Made by a program: the position numbers and the translations under genes. 64,000 bases of DNA from Drosophila pseudoobscura (Eukaryota > Arthropoda > Insecta > Diptera > Drosophilidae). Numbering within the stretch: the first letter of the stretch is position 1; every line of letters begins with the position of its first letter. The stretch lies in NCBI RefSeq assembly GCF_009870125.1, contig NC_046681.1, forward strand, positions 8,569,001 through 8,633,000. Reading direction: 5' to 3'. Shown in pieces: positions 24,301 through 36,561 of this stretch. The notes beneath the pieces were generated by a model, which was given only the letters and a program-made list of their open reading frames with translations, made no database searches and was not told the DNA's origin.

Positions 24301-27300
24301 ACAACCTTATATATTATATATATATGAAATATATGCATAAATAATATTAATAATTGCAAGTAATTTTAATTAGTCGCATAAGCCAAATGTTGGACGGGGA
24401 AAAATTCGCCGAAACCGAAACTAAACCAAAAAAAATTAAAACTAAGCGAAAAACTTAGGCAAGGAAAAACACGCATCTGTTTTCTCTCCGAAGGCAAACA
24501 AAATTAGTTAAATCGAAAATAGACATGCTAAATCCGATGATATCTAGTGAAACAAATTTTATATATTTTTTTTGAGATTTTATTTTATTTAAGCTTAGTT
24601 GGTATTTGTTTTACAAAATAATATTCAGTTTTTGAGTATTTCCATTGGGATATACATAGATGCCTTGGATTAGAGCGGGATGAGGGGATGAGCTTTGAAG
24701 CTTTCGTTAAAACTGTCTCGGTATCGGTATCGGTAGCGGTCTGACTATACTTACAGTGCGTTTCGAAGCTATTACAACTGATAGTATACAAGAACAACAA
24801 AATAAAGATATAAAGATATATATAGTGTATGAAAAATCTCAGTTATCCGACACTTGTTAAGGCATTTAAAAACTACGTAGTTATGTCGAAGCTTCAACTC
24901 ACCTACAGTTTCGGAGCGCACTGTATGGCTGGCCAGAGAAAAGTCAAGAAAACCATTCTCCACGATCCACACTTGGCAAGTCACACATTTTGTAGGAATT
25001 CCAATTCTAGGATAAGTTTCAGACAGATGTTAATGGGGAATCCCCAGCCAGCCAGGCTGCAGGTTCTCTTCCACCCGAAAAACCAACCCGGTTCCAACCT
25101 TACTTTATGTTCCTCAAAGACCCAGCAGAATAGTGTAAAAAATGAGAAAGACGAAACAAAAAAAAAAAAACAGTAGGAAACAAGAAAAATTGCCTTAGGG
25201 TTTCAGTAGAAGTATACCTACCATAAATGATGAAAAAGAATAATGAAAGTGTATAACTTTTATATATAATTTCCCTAATCGGCTGCGAACAAAACGTGTG
25301 ACTTTGCCTTATAGGGGGGGATAGATATGACATCAGCGAAATAGTCTAGAAACCAGTTAAAACTACGGGTAAACACTGTGAATCATACAACACGACACCA
25401 AAAACAACTGAAAGACAGTAAAAAGTATTCTATAATCCAAACACACACACACACACACGCGCACACACACGGGTAGATAGAAATAAATGGAATCTTTTAG
25501 GGGAAAAAAAACTAATGAAGGAAGTAAATCAATTAAGTGCCATTCTCAACGACTAAATAATGTCCCCAAAAATGATCCCAAGGAAAATTCCATTTACTTC
25601 TGACTGCTTTTGTTGTGTAAAATGTCTTCAACAGAACAGGCTAATCGATGATATATGATATATATATGTATGATTTTTAGCAATTTATATATATAAATTA
25701 CGATATATACATATGCATAGATAATGAGAATTACGGGAAACCAAAACTAAAACCAAAACTAAAACTAAAACCGAAGAAAACAAACCAATCACAAACAAGT
25801 CAACAGGGCACAGCGCTTCTTAACTATATTATTGATTTCGAAATGCAGAAGAACTTTTTCTAAAACCGAAACCAAAAAGCAAAACAAAACAAAACAAACA
25901 AACAAACCAAGTGAAAAGTGAAAAAACCAACGCTAATCTTAACTATAACTAACTTTTTAAACTAATATTGAAATTGAACCCAACAAAGTGTTCATTAAAC
26001 TAAAAGAAACCAAACAAAAGATGGCATATACGGTACGAGTATATATGTATTATGTATGTACTCAAAGTTATACATTAAATAAAACACAACAATTTTGTAT
26101 GGCTATGGCAAAAGCAAAGAAAAAAAACCCCCAAAAAAAGAAAAAGAGCAGAAAATGGTGAAGAAGAAACCCAACAATTTAGTTAAGTAATTTATGATAA
26201 TGTAAAGAGTTTATTGAATAAATTGAGAAATAAACCCCGAAAGGGAAAAAACCAAACTTGAAGGAAAACTTTCATCAGATTTCTAACGAACTTTACGAAT
26301 TTCCATGAAAGTAAGAAATGAACAAGCTATCCTGAGCTATCCGTACTCTACTCTACCGAAACTTCTCTACAACATAAACATGATACAATACATTACATTA
26401 CTACATATATAATATAATGGATGAGAAGATTGCATAGGCATACACTTGTTTTTAGCACTAAACGAAACGAAATCCTTTTGCGTTACTTTTGTTTAACAAA
26501 TACTAATTAAAGAAATTAAATTAATATACATACAAAACATACTACTATATACATACATACTATATATACATACATTACATATATATACATGCATACATAT
26601 ATATGTATATACATAGAGTTTTTAGATCGAAAGGCGAATGAAAGAAATCCCGAAATTCGAAAACCGAAAACCGAAACACGCAAAATCTCGTCTCATCTCA
26701 TGGATGTGCTACACTAAATTAGTAACTAAAACTAAACTAAAAAACTAAAACTAAACTATTGTTAAACCATAACACACCCACACACACACACACACACACA
26801 TTAACTAAAAAATTAACAAAATGCAAGCAGAGTATAAGCTAAATCAAAGTTGGAGAAGAGGAGCCGGGCCGCAGGCAGTTAGAACTCGAGAAGTCCCCGA
26901 AAAATGCAGGATAGAAGAGGATTATGATGATGATGATGAGGCAGCAGAGAAATGCAATCCACACGATCGTTAGTGCAGCATAATAAACAACAATTGTATT
27001 ATATCTAAGCCCGACAAAAAAAAAAGCAAACATTAAAAAACAAAAGTTAAACATAAAACAACCCGAACAACAAATGTTAATTACAACCAAGCGCTAAACA
27101 AATAAATAGAACGATGAAAACGAGATGGCGGCTATTTATTAAAGTGATTTATAGGGCAGAGTTGAAAGCCGACTTTCAGCTAATATAGATTATAAATAAA
27201 TAAATTAAAACCGAAAAAAAAAACACAAAACATATTTTAAAAGCAAGCGCTTAAATTGTACATTTTTACAAGGCAACTGTACATTAAGCGCCCACGGCAT

Positions 27301-27840
27301 TAAGGAAAAACCAAAAACAAAAAACGAGTTGAAAAGCACATCAAACAAATAAAAAGTAAAAATACAAAAATTAAAAAAAAAAACCAAGAGAGCAACCCCC
27401 CAAGTGTGCGGCTAAGGGAGAGCCCTTAACCACACACCTAGGACGTTGCCTAGCCAGAACGGAAATGAGTTTATTAAATATATACATTTAAAAATTCATA
27501 AACAAAACAAAAAACAAAAACAAAAAAAAACCAAGAAAAACCAAAACCAAAATTCGTTGCATAATATTTAAAACGAAGGTAGTATTAAACTCGATTGCCT
27601 AATTCTAATATTAAAACAGAGAAAAAAAAGAAAACTATAAAAACATTAACATTAACAGTAATAATAATAATGAAAACAAGAACAACAACAACAACAAAAA
27701 ATGTTATTATACTTATTATACCGATTAAAATGAAAACAAAAGCAGAAAACAACAAAAAAAAAATGAAACAAATTAAAATAAAAATTTTATTTAGATTAAA
27801 TCATTACTCTTTCGCTGATAACTCCTGTCTATAGAAAGGT
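21312..27840 (+). other. Probable very long A-rich Basigin 3' UTR
   Basis: From the Basigin stop at 21,309-21,311 to about 27.84 kb the plus strand is extremely A-rich, with endless AAACAAAAC, AAAACC and ACATATAT motifs and no long frame. The strand asymmetry (A far above T) stops near 27.84 kb, where composition returns to normal. Candidate AATAAA signals occur at about 26,094, 26,216, 27,100 and 27,195. Established knowledge: several Drosophila neural genes use 3' UTR extensions of many kilobases. Inference: this is one transcription unit with alternative poly(A) sites. The boundary is approximate. Confidence 0.45.
27404..27453 (+). other. Two adjacent RNA hairpins in the A-rich region
   Basis: At 27,404-27,437 a 15-position stem pairs GTGTGCGGCTAAGGG with CCCTTAACCACACAC around a four-base loop, with two A-C mismatches. 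Immediately after, 27,438-27,453 forms CTAGG/CCTAG around ACGTTG. These are the only GC-containing structured sequences in a sea of A-rich DNA, which suggests a conserved 3' UTR element. The stem is too short for a classic microRNA precursor. Confidence 0.4.
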
Positions 27841-27928
27841 AGGTTCAACGGTGGGATTCACTAGGAACTGTTCGGTGGTCCCAGCATCGAGTAAAAATAT
27901 ATTCCCTATTCACTAGTGAAGACAGATG

Positions 27929-28052
27929 AGTAACGCCCATACAAGAGCCGAGAGTGGCTTGTTGCGTTTCAACAACATTTTCAGAGATCCTGGAGGCACT
28001 TTCAAAAACACGCTGAAAAAATCGTGTACCATTGAAATGTATGGGCGTTACT
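27929..28052. repeat. 15-base inverted repeat flanking about 94 bases
   Basis: AGTAACGCCCATACA at 27,929-27,943 is the exact complement of TGTATGGGCGTTACT at 28,038-28,052. The interior carries a smaller AGCC/GGCT hairpin. It may be a tiny MITE-like element or a transcript hairpin. I see no clear target-site duplication. Confidence 0.5.
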
Positions 28053-28316
28053 TATTTTACTTTAATGTACATATTGCAGCGACTCTTTAAGGGTATAAGG
28101 ATTTCTCTTACTATGCAGCCGGTCTTTCTCTAATCTGATCTGTCGTTCTATCTCTCTCAATTCAAACTTCGCTTGCACAAGGCTCGATCATTTCTCGGCT
28201 TTCTTTATCGCTATCGTTTGCCGGCCGCTATACTGCGGAACATATTAAACAATAAACTGTAAACTATACACTAAACTCAACAGCTAGTAAAAAGCTTACT
28301 ATCTTAACAGGTATGA

Positions 28317-28630
28317 TTGGTACTAGATTGTTACGAAATATTTCAGTTTATGCTGTGTAAACTACGTGAAGCCTTTTATCAGGTCGCCGTAGAGCTACCA
28401 AATATTTCAGGTTTAAACAAATACACCCAAGATGTGAGCAAACTCTTAATTCTTACCACATTTGACAGACGGCTGGCTGAGTTGTTGCCAGGCCCCAAAG
28501 AATGCGCAGAGTCCAGAGTCAAGGTAAAAATTGAGCCCATTGCGGATGCGATAAGGATAGCACAACATGGAACCGTGTGTGTGTAGGCCAACAAGCCGCG
28601 ATAATGAGGGTACCTGACGTCATAAATAAA
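28317..28630 (+). CDS. Small unrecognised ORF, possible exon or gene fragment
   Basis: A frame of about 85 codons, open from 28,317 with an internal ATG at 28,347, ends at TAG 28,584-28,586. Its composition is protein-like (LREAFYQVAVELPNIS, then DRRLAELLPGPKEC) and differs from the A-rich DNA to its left. Two possible 3' splice sites precede it: CTTAACAG at about 28,310 and ATATTTCAG at about 28,343. An AATAAA lies 40 bases after the stop (28,625-28,630), so a small last exon running convergently with mon2 is possible. I do not recognise the protein. It could also be a stranded fragment of a gene moved by rearrangement or retroposition. Confidence 0.35.
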
Positions 28631-28661
28631 CGGAGCCTTATCGGTTGGTAATAATTTTTGC

Positions 28662-29253
28662 TTTATTTAAAAACGTCACTACAAAGTTTACTTGGTTGCA
28701 TCATGATTAAATGGTTAATATTTGATTCAGATAACACGCAAGTCTGTACTTTAAAATGCGCTACACAAATAGATCATAGTTGTGTGTGTGTGTATAATAT
28801 TGTATGTAGATTGCTATAGCTAGGTATAGTTCTTTGTCTTTGCGTCTCGAAAAGGTACTAAAGGAATCTGCTGTTTTTCTGCCCTTTGCCAAGCCGCCTT
28901 AAAAGGGTTCTTTATCTTGGTTAATTGCCCTCCGTCCCATCATCACCAAGTAGGATGGAGGTACATACATACATAGTTCATAGCTCAACTACAAAATACT
29001 TTTACAAATATATAGGTATATATATACTCGTAAGATGTAAAGGTAAAGGTATGTAAGTATTGAACATAGATGATTAGAAGAAGTACATCTATGCGGGGGA
29101 GGGTTAGGTTTAACATTTATAAATTATGCACAAAATAAATATATATATATTCAAACGCTTCGCACTTAAAAACTAAAACAAAACATCGCAGAGCTTCTCC
29201 TGGTTCCGGTTATCTAGGTAACTCTATCTATCTATCTGTGTCTAGGCATACTT
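28662..29253 (-). other. mon2 3' UTR and poly(A) signal
   Basis: Downstream of the mon2 stop (29,254-29,256) the minus strand runs about 590 bases of AT-rich sequence to TTTATT at 28,662-28,667, which is AATAAA on the minus strand. A short (TG)n tract and tetranucleotide ATAC/CATA runs are included. No other gene is seen. Confidence 0.5.
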
Positions 29254-32200
29254 TCACTCTTGTCCATTCGATTGTATAGAATTGTCGTTGGTGGTGGCTC
29301 CGCAAAGGCGCGGCGCCTGCAGTAGATCTGTGTACTGCAGCAGGGCCTCGCGCAGGGATCGTGACACCTCCGGCGATGTGGTGGTGGTGCAATCCACCAG
29401 ATACGGATACAGTCCAATCAATTGATCCCATGCCGGCTTGTTTACTGCGTGCGGGGGAGGTAAAATGGTTAATTAAAGATTGGAATGCTCAACAGCTTCG
29501 ACCTTTGGCATACCCTTTGAGGCTGGGGCTTTCTTCATGGACACCACCAGCGTGGCAATGGCTTTGAGCACAAACGATATCTCCGACAGCCGGAATCTGC
29601 ACGAAAAAAACAAAATAAATTTACAATGAAATAAAAATAAAAGTGTGGGCATGGTATCACTCTCACCTAGGCAAAGGACACTTGCCGCTTTGGCGCTCAT
29701 CATCATTGAACCGCTTGAGCACTTCCTGGAAGCGATGCAGCAAGGCGGTGACCGCCAATCGTCCGGCAAAGTCCTTGCCAACCGCTCCTGCGGCACCCGC
29801 TGGCAACAGATTGGCATTAATCCGATTGTTGTTGGTGGCATGATGATCTTCCAACAGCGAGAACTGCAGCAAGGTCTCAAAGCAGGTCTTTGCAAATATC
29901 TCGCGCAGTTTCCAGTCCGACTCGTAGCAAATATTCGTGTCCGAGGCCGAGTGTATGGAGCCCTTGTTGAGCAGTACCACAATTTGCATAATGAACTGAT
30001 GCGGCATCTCGTGGGCATGCGGCAGCACCTCGTCCCGCAGCAACTCAATCACATGACAATCGATGGTCTCGTCAAGCACAATCTCCTCCAAGCCACGATC
30101 CTCGATGGTGCACACGCTGGCGGGGAACAGAAACTTATCCAGCGTATCGGCCAAGTCGTCCCAAAGGCTGGCGAAATGCTGAGGCTTGGCCCGGGCCACC
30201 TTCAGGCCCGTGTGGAGGACACTGATGAGACTCGAGATGGCCAGCTTCCAAGTGCTAGATGACAGGCACTTGTACTTCATGGCCAGCGGTGTGCGCACAG
30301 CCTTGACAATGTCGTGCAGGATCTGCTCCTGCACCACCGACTCCTCTGTGGCCGTCGTCTGGTACAGCTTCACACAAATACTGATTGACTTCTCACCGAA
30401 CGGTATGTAGTTCATTCCCACCACCTCAACGGATGCATTGTTGGCATAGTGTCCCGACGTGGACTTGGCATACTTGTGCTCCACATTCTGCTGGAATGTG
30501 GGCGGGGCACAGGCGAACTTGCTGAAGATCAACAGCTGGCGAAAAATGGCGGGTATGAGCTGGCTGATGTGGGAATCTGGCTTTGTGGCTTCCTGTGGAA
30601 CAAGGGAATGGGGTTTAAAGATCTCTTACAGCCAAAAGTAGTCTGGTGTTTACCTTTTGTATCAGCTCCATGCAATCGAGTATGCCATCATGCAGGGGCG
30701 TCAGCAGCGTATCGGACACAGTGGACATGATGTAGGGAACAGCATCGGTCTGGACGGGAATGCACACCGCATTCGTCAGCACCGTGCAGAATTTGTCAAA
30801 GTCCGTGGGGCTGAATCTATATTCAGTGTTTCAAATTAAATAAGAATTTCTACAGCAGATGGTAATGGATTTTGCTCACTTGACTTGAATGTGGTGAAAG
30901 ATGGCGGGAAAGATTTGTATGAGGGCCGTCAGAAAAGCCTGACTGGGAATGTAAAAGTCCTCCTGGCTATCCTGGCTGCCATTGCTACCCCCATTGCTGC
31001 TGGGCTGTGGCTGTGCCTTCGTTGTGGACATTTTGGTGCTCTCCATGCCGATGCTGAGCCAAATATTCCAGGCAATCTGCTCAGGTACAAAAACAAATTC
31101 AGAAAGGAGATGCAGACATAAATATAACAAGCCAATGAATGAAAAGCAAAACAAGAGACTAAAATCTTACAAAAAAGAGCTCCATGTGATTGACACGGAA
31201 AGTGGAGAACTGCTTCTCGATACTTTTCAAATACTTAAGATAGGAGCAAAAACAAAATAATAAGAAACGAAGAACAATTAGCCGCAGCATCCCCCTAATC
31301 TACTCACAGTCCAGATCTCCTCGTCCTGCTCTTGCGCCGTTTGGGGATCCTTAAGGGATGCTCCTCCTACTCCTCCCACCGTTCGCTCTGTTGTGGTATT
31401 GTGGTACATGATTTCCTGCAGAGATTTGAGTGCGGCCAGCGACACCTCCCCATTCTTGCTCAGCGCTGCATTTTGTATGAACTCCAGGATCAAAGACCAG
31501 GCACGCTCAAAGTCCCCGAGCATTTGGAGGAGCTCTCGTTTGGTGTTGAACACCCGACAGACCCCCGACAACGTCAGGACCTGCGTCTCGGCCCATTGCT
31601 TCTGAGCGGTGTTCCTCGAATGATGTATGAGAATATTGCCACTGGCATCCACCTTCTCATTGCTGGCCGAGCTGCTCAAGGCCCGGACGTTGTCGAGCAG
31701 GGGGAATAGCACTTGCCAGACCAGAGCCTGCCAGGTGGGCGGATTCAACAGGCTGCCGTGGGCCGAGATGGTGGAGAAGAGTGTCTGGCCGGCCGATTTA
31801 CGGACAGCCGGACGCAGATCTACGCACAGCTCTCCCAATTTGGCATACAGACACATCCAGAGCTTGTCGAATTGTGGCATCTTCACGGTGCCCGGAAACT
31901 CTGGCAATATGGCCACATCCTGCAGCTGTGTGGACATCAGTTTGTCCTGATTTTGATTAAAGAAATCCGAAATGTTCCACTGCAAAAAAGATTAAAATTC
32001 GATCAATAACAAAATCAATTGAAATATATTAAAATTTTTCCAATCAGAGACCATCAAACCAATCGCCGTTAGCGAGATGTTAAGTTCCTGCGTTTGGGAA
32101 CCAAACTTAGCAGCCGTGCTGATGCAGAGGGGCAGACAACGCCACGGCATGACCGTCAAGAAGTCGGTGATGACTAGCTGCAGGCATTGGAAGGCGGTGC

Positions 32201-35200
32201 GTATTAATGGCTCGCCATGATGTTCATTCACAGCCCCAATTATCTCAATAATGGCCGGCCAGCCAAAGGAGAGTATCTCCCCGGCCGTGTTTAGTATTTG
32301 GAGGACACAATCCAGCTGGCGTTGCCTCACATCCGCATGCAGGACAGTGGACAGCTCAGAGAGAGGACTCAGCAGCATGGTTTGCAGTTCCTACAGAAGG
32401 GAGAGAACAATAATTAATTTATAATTGATATATTTATTTGTTGTTCCAAACCATGTTCTCCTTGAGCGGCGTTTTGTGCTTGAATTGTAGAGCAGACTTC
32501 ACGAGATAAGTGATGGCCTCCACACCCCACTCCCGCATGCGTATATGCCGATGCTGGCATACCTCCAGCAAATGATTGGTTAGCGGACGCCACAGCACAT
32601 TGATTCTGGGCATGTTCACGAGGCCCGTTTCCAGTAGTTTGGCCACCGCAAACAGCGATGGCTCTCGATTGGCGTAGGCCAGTTCCATGGCCTCGTGTGA
32701 GAGCTTGCACAAAGCATCAATCAGATGATGCAGCGCCACATCGTCCAGATATTGGCTGGACTCAAACAATTGGCTCAGCATTTGTGACAGCACTGGGAGA
32801 TCCGCCATCACGGCCGTTTGAATGCCCACATTCGCCTCAACGGCTGGCTTTGGCATGGCCTGGAGACTGCCACCCGTTGAGGGTTTCAGACCCAGTATCC
32901 ACACTAGATGCTGTAGCGTTTGCAACACCATATGCCAGGATGTGCCCAGTATCCCGCCATTGTTGTGCGCCAGAAAGAGTATGGCACGCATACACTGCAG
33001 ATTCTTGTTGGTTAGCATTACGGGCGCCTGCATAACGCTGTGTGGCAGCGACGCCGACGGCAGGGGCGTGCCCACGGCCACAATCTGAGGCCGAAAGTCG
33101 TCGGGCGTACAGCTGTTGATGAACTGACTGCTCAGATCCTGGCTGCCACTCCGTGTGTGACCTGCGAAAACAGAATACAAGTTTTACTCATGGAACATAT
33201 TACAGATTCGTCCCACTTACATCTCACATCGCCGTCAGATTGCGTGGCATTGGCAAATATGGACATGGCATAGTGCGGGGGAAACGAGGCCCGACACATG
33301 GCCATAATGAAGGCATCGCGGGGCTGCAGCTGCTCCAGCATGCCACACAAAGCCGCATAGTTCTGCATGGCCTTCAGTATGTTCTCGGTGGTGGCCTCGT
33401 CCATCGATGTCTCCACCAATGGAATGAACGCGCTGAGCAGACCCGACCAGCTAGAATTGACCAGCTGCAGGCACAGCGGCTGGTGCTCCTCCTCCGTTAT
33501 GACAGCCGTATTATGGGTGGGATGGAGCTCCGGTGTGCGCTGTATTACCCCGCCAATGGAACGGGTCATGTCTAGGAGTATGGCGTGTCCCACAGAGATG
33601 CCATAGCTGTCGGGTATATTCGGAGCATCCAGCTTATCCAGCATTTCCAGGCTGCAAAACAGAATATTCATATGAAAAGGCAGTTTTCATAAATAAGCAT
33701 CCACTTACTATACAGCCTTGGAAACGCCAGGGGCATATGTGGCGACCAGTGGGAGATAGGCACCGCGGAAAGAGAATCCGCATTGATTATTCCCAGATAG
33801 GGTGGACAGCGCATTGGTGGGCTGAGCCAGAACTCCTCCATTCTGTTGGCCGTTCAGCATGACGGAGGCATTTATCAGAGAATATCGCACAAAGCTACCC
33901 ATGGCCGCAATCATATCATGCACAATGTTTGTGGCATGGTTCTTCAGGTCGTACGACTTGCAGAAGAAGGCAATCAGCGAGGAGCGTGTGACCAGCTTGT
34001 GTATGACCTCCACAGCCAGGGCGCGCTGCCAGGCTGGTTTGTCTGGATCCAGAAACTTGATGATCAGCGACAGGAAGATCTCGCATTCGGTCACCAATAT
34101 TGTATGGTATTTCTGTATTAGAATGGACACCAGACGCAGCAGTCGCATGCTGATGGGAAAATAGGGTTTCTCTGCAGGCACTGGTGCGGTTCCATTATTG
34201 GGAGCCGGCAGCTGGCGATGTTTGACATTCGGGGAGAAGAGTTTTATGACCAAGGCACAGACGCGCTCTTTGAGCAGCAAACGGAAGTCGTTGCTCTATG
34301 TGGGAAATGAGAATTAATGGCTTCAATTTAATAAATATTCTATATATTTGGGACCCACCTCGTGGAACACCGCACTAAAGTTTGTGAGGACTGCCTCCAG
34401 CAGTTCTAGGCCAAAGGTGCGCGTCATTTCGGTCATGCCAACGAGCCAATAGGGCTGTTCAGCATTCACCAGTTGCACTAGATCCTGGAATAGCAGAAAT
34501 GCATCAGAGGCAAAGGTCTGCACATCTTGCCCGGCTGTGGCGCCGTCCACCTCTACAGGACTGTTGCTCGAGCTGCTCGGCTGCTGTTGTTGCTGCTGCA
34601 GGCTAGGCACTGAATCCTTCTCCAAGTAGACACGCTCAAACACAAGCGACACCAGCTGACGTATGGTGGCCCCTGCCGTGTTTACAATTGTGGGGTTTTT
34701 GGTGTAGTGCAGGCGAAAGCACAGAACCAAGGCCTTGGCCAGCGTATCGCCATGGACAACTGTGTTAGTCGTCAGCAAAAGAGTCACTGTCTGCAGCACC
34801 TTCACCTCCTCAATGTTGTTCTCCATGAGGGTCCACAGAGCGTTGGTTATGTAGAGGGCACCCTTTTGATCGACCACTTGCTGGGTAATCAGACGTTGCA
34901 TCATGCCCAAACAGAACTGCAGCAAAAAGAACGATAAGAAATGAGCTAAGTTGATGACATGCAAGTGTCTGCTTTAAGTGGCTTACCTTGATGATTTTCA
35001 AATCCTTGGTTTCGCAGCCCTGCACCAGAGGATAGAGTATCTGGTTGACGGTGTAGTAGACAGAGTTTTGCTGGCTGCTGCCAGCAGTGCAGAGCTTCGA
35101 AATAGCCTCCTCGCATGCCTGAGGTTGGGGTAAATTAATGGCCATGTTTAATTGTCACAAAATCAATTTTATTTGTTCTTGCTATCAATTTCATAATTGC

Positions 35201-35493
35201 GTAGCGCACAGAGGCAGGTGCACGGACCACCCCCCACCCAGGTATGGGGTGACACACTCACTCAAAACACACCCACACACAGTTACACAGTTATGTGGCA
35301 AGTTGCCGCAATTAGAACCATGGAAATGCGACCGACCATGAAATGCGACACACGTCAGCAGAGCACCAGGACTTACCTCTTTTATTTGAGGATACTTCTT
35401 CTTGGTTTCAAGTGAGAGCGTCTTGAAATCGGCCTGCAGCGCCTCCACAAACTTGTGCACATCTTGGCCCCCACCCCCGCCCACAAACGACAT
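29254..35493 (-). CDS. mon2: Mon2 homolog, Arf-GEF-like Golgi/endosome scaffold
   Basis: Large peripheral protein related to BIG/GBF Arf-GEFs but lacking a Sec7 domain. With Dop1 it controls endosome-to-Golgi traffic, and in fly oocytes it couples Oskar-induced endocytosis to actin remodelling. Fourteen coding exons, in gene order: 35377-35493, 34987-35118, 34359-34916, 33709-34295, 33221-33651, 32452-33161, 32052-32390, 31308-31979, 31171-31233, 30880-31076, 30654-30816, 29667-30592, 29514-29596, 29254-29444. They total 5,169 nt, 1,722 residues, close to the usual length of the family. Recognition features: the DCB start ([14 protein letters not shown], then ACEEAISKL), [24 protein letters not shown] joined to WNISDFF, and the C-terminal [25 protein letters not shown]. 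Donors after LTAIGLM (GTCTCT) and after KENM (GTTTGG) are non-consensus but required by homology. Exon 13 uses GTATGC; reading on would stop 13 codons later. It is divergent with the zinc-finger gene. Confidence 0.93.
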
Positions 35494-36561
35494 TGTTATT
35501 TGTTAGTATATTCAGCTCTTGCACAAAACGACACTCAATGCACTGCATGCATACCGCATTTAAGTACATTAATTCAAATAAACATAGACTATTGAACAAA
35601 CTTTATCCTTAGAAAACTATAAAAAGAAAGGTAAAAAACACAATAAGCCGTGAAAATTCGCTTTGACAGCTGACGTACACAGTGGACAGTGCTGGTAAAT
35701 GAGGTCATATTTTCCTGCACTGCACTGTTGCCAAATCAGCTATTTTATAGCTAGAAATTTGTATACATGGCTATTAACCGGAATTCTTGATATTTAAAAT
35801 ATGTTGTTATAAAACTGAGTGCAACATTTGAACAAAAGACATTTAAATATCTATAGAAAAAATCTCACAAGTAAAAATCAGCAATAATATGAACGTCACT
35901 ACACTAAACACCATATTATGCATATGGTAATGCCGTAAAAGTGTTTCAGCTCAATTATTTGACATATATTTTATTTAACGATACGGGTTGCGCAGGAGTA
36001 CCTACAAATAAAGTTTGCTATATTTTAAGCTATTTTTACATCTAAAAAGCTGATGAGCAACTAATTAATTTCACGCAGTGGAACTTGTTGGTTGCATTGA
36101 ACGAACTACTGATTCATTAGCCGTTTCAGTTCATGTAGAATGCATGTAAAATTCAACGGTATATACAAATCCAATAAATCCAAATTTTCTTGGCGACCTG
36201 TTTAGCTAAACCCCTTTTTTAGACAAAAGCTAATAAACGCAAGTATTTAAATTAAGCCAGTCAAGTAGGAAACTGATTTATTAGTCAGATACAATTATGT
36301 GGCCATGGCTAAATGTTCTATCTAGCTAGTAAGATTCAACGGAACATCAAAATTTCCAATCCTTGACGGAGAAAAAAAAGGAAAATTTAATAATTTTAAT
36401 GCAGTTCAGGCGAAAGTTAGCGTTGTTGAAGTTCAGATAAAAGATGGCATGAATCTTCCAGAAGAATTTACAATCGTTAATATTTTTAGCCATATACCTG
36501 AAGTAGTTGAAGTATTTAAATAGAGGGGGCTGAAGTGGGCTAAGTTCGTTTTTTTCATCTA
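35494..36561. other. Divergent promoter region between mon2 and the zinc-finger gene
   Basis: About 1 kb between the mon2 start and the first visible zinc-finger exon. It should hold both promoters and any 5' exon of the zinc-finger gene. At about 36,290-36,350 it contains a sequence (ATTCAACGGAACATCAAAATT and flanks) that reappears at the right edge of the window near 63,970, so part of it is a dispersed repeat. No exon can be fixed. Confidence 0.5.

Noticed and set aside
29645..30262. 205-codon plus-strand frame across mon2
   Set aside because: Antisense shadow of mon2 exon 12, which has homology and correct splice junctions.
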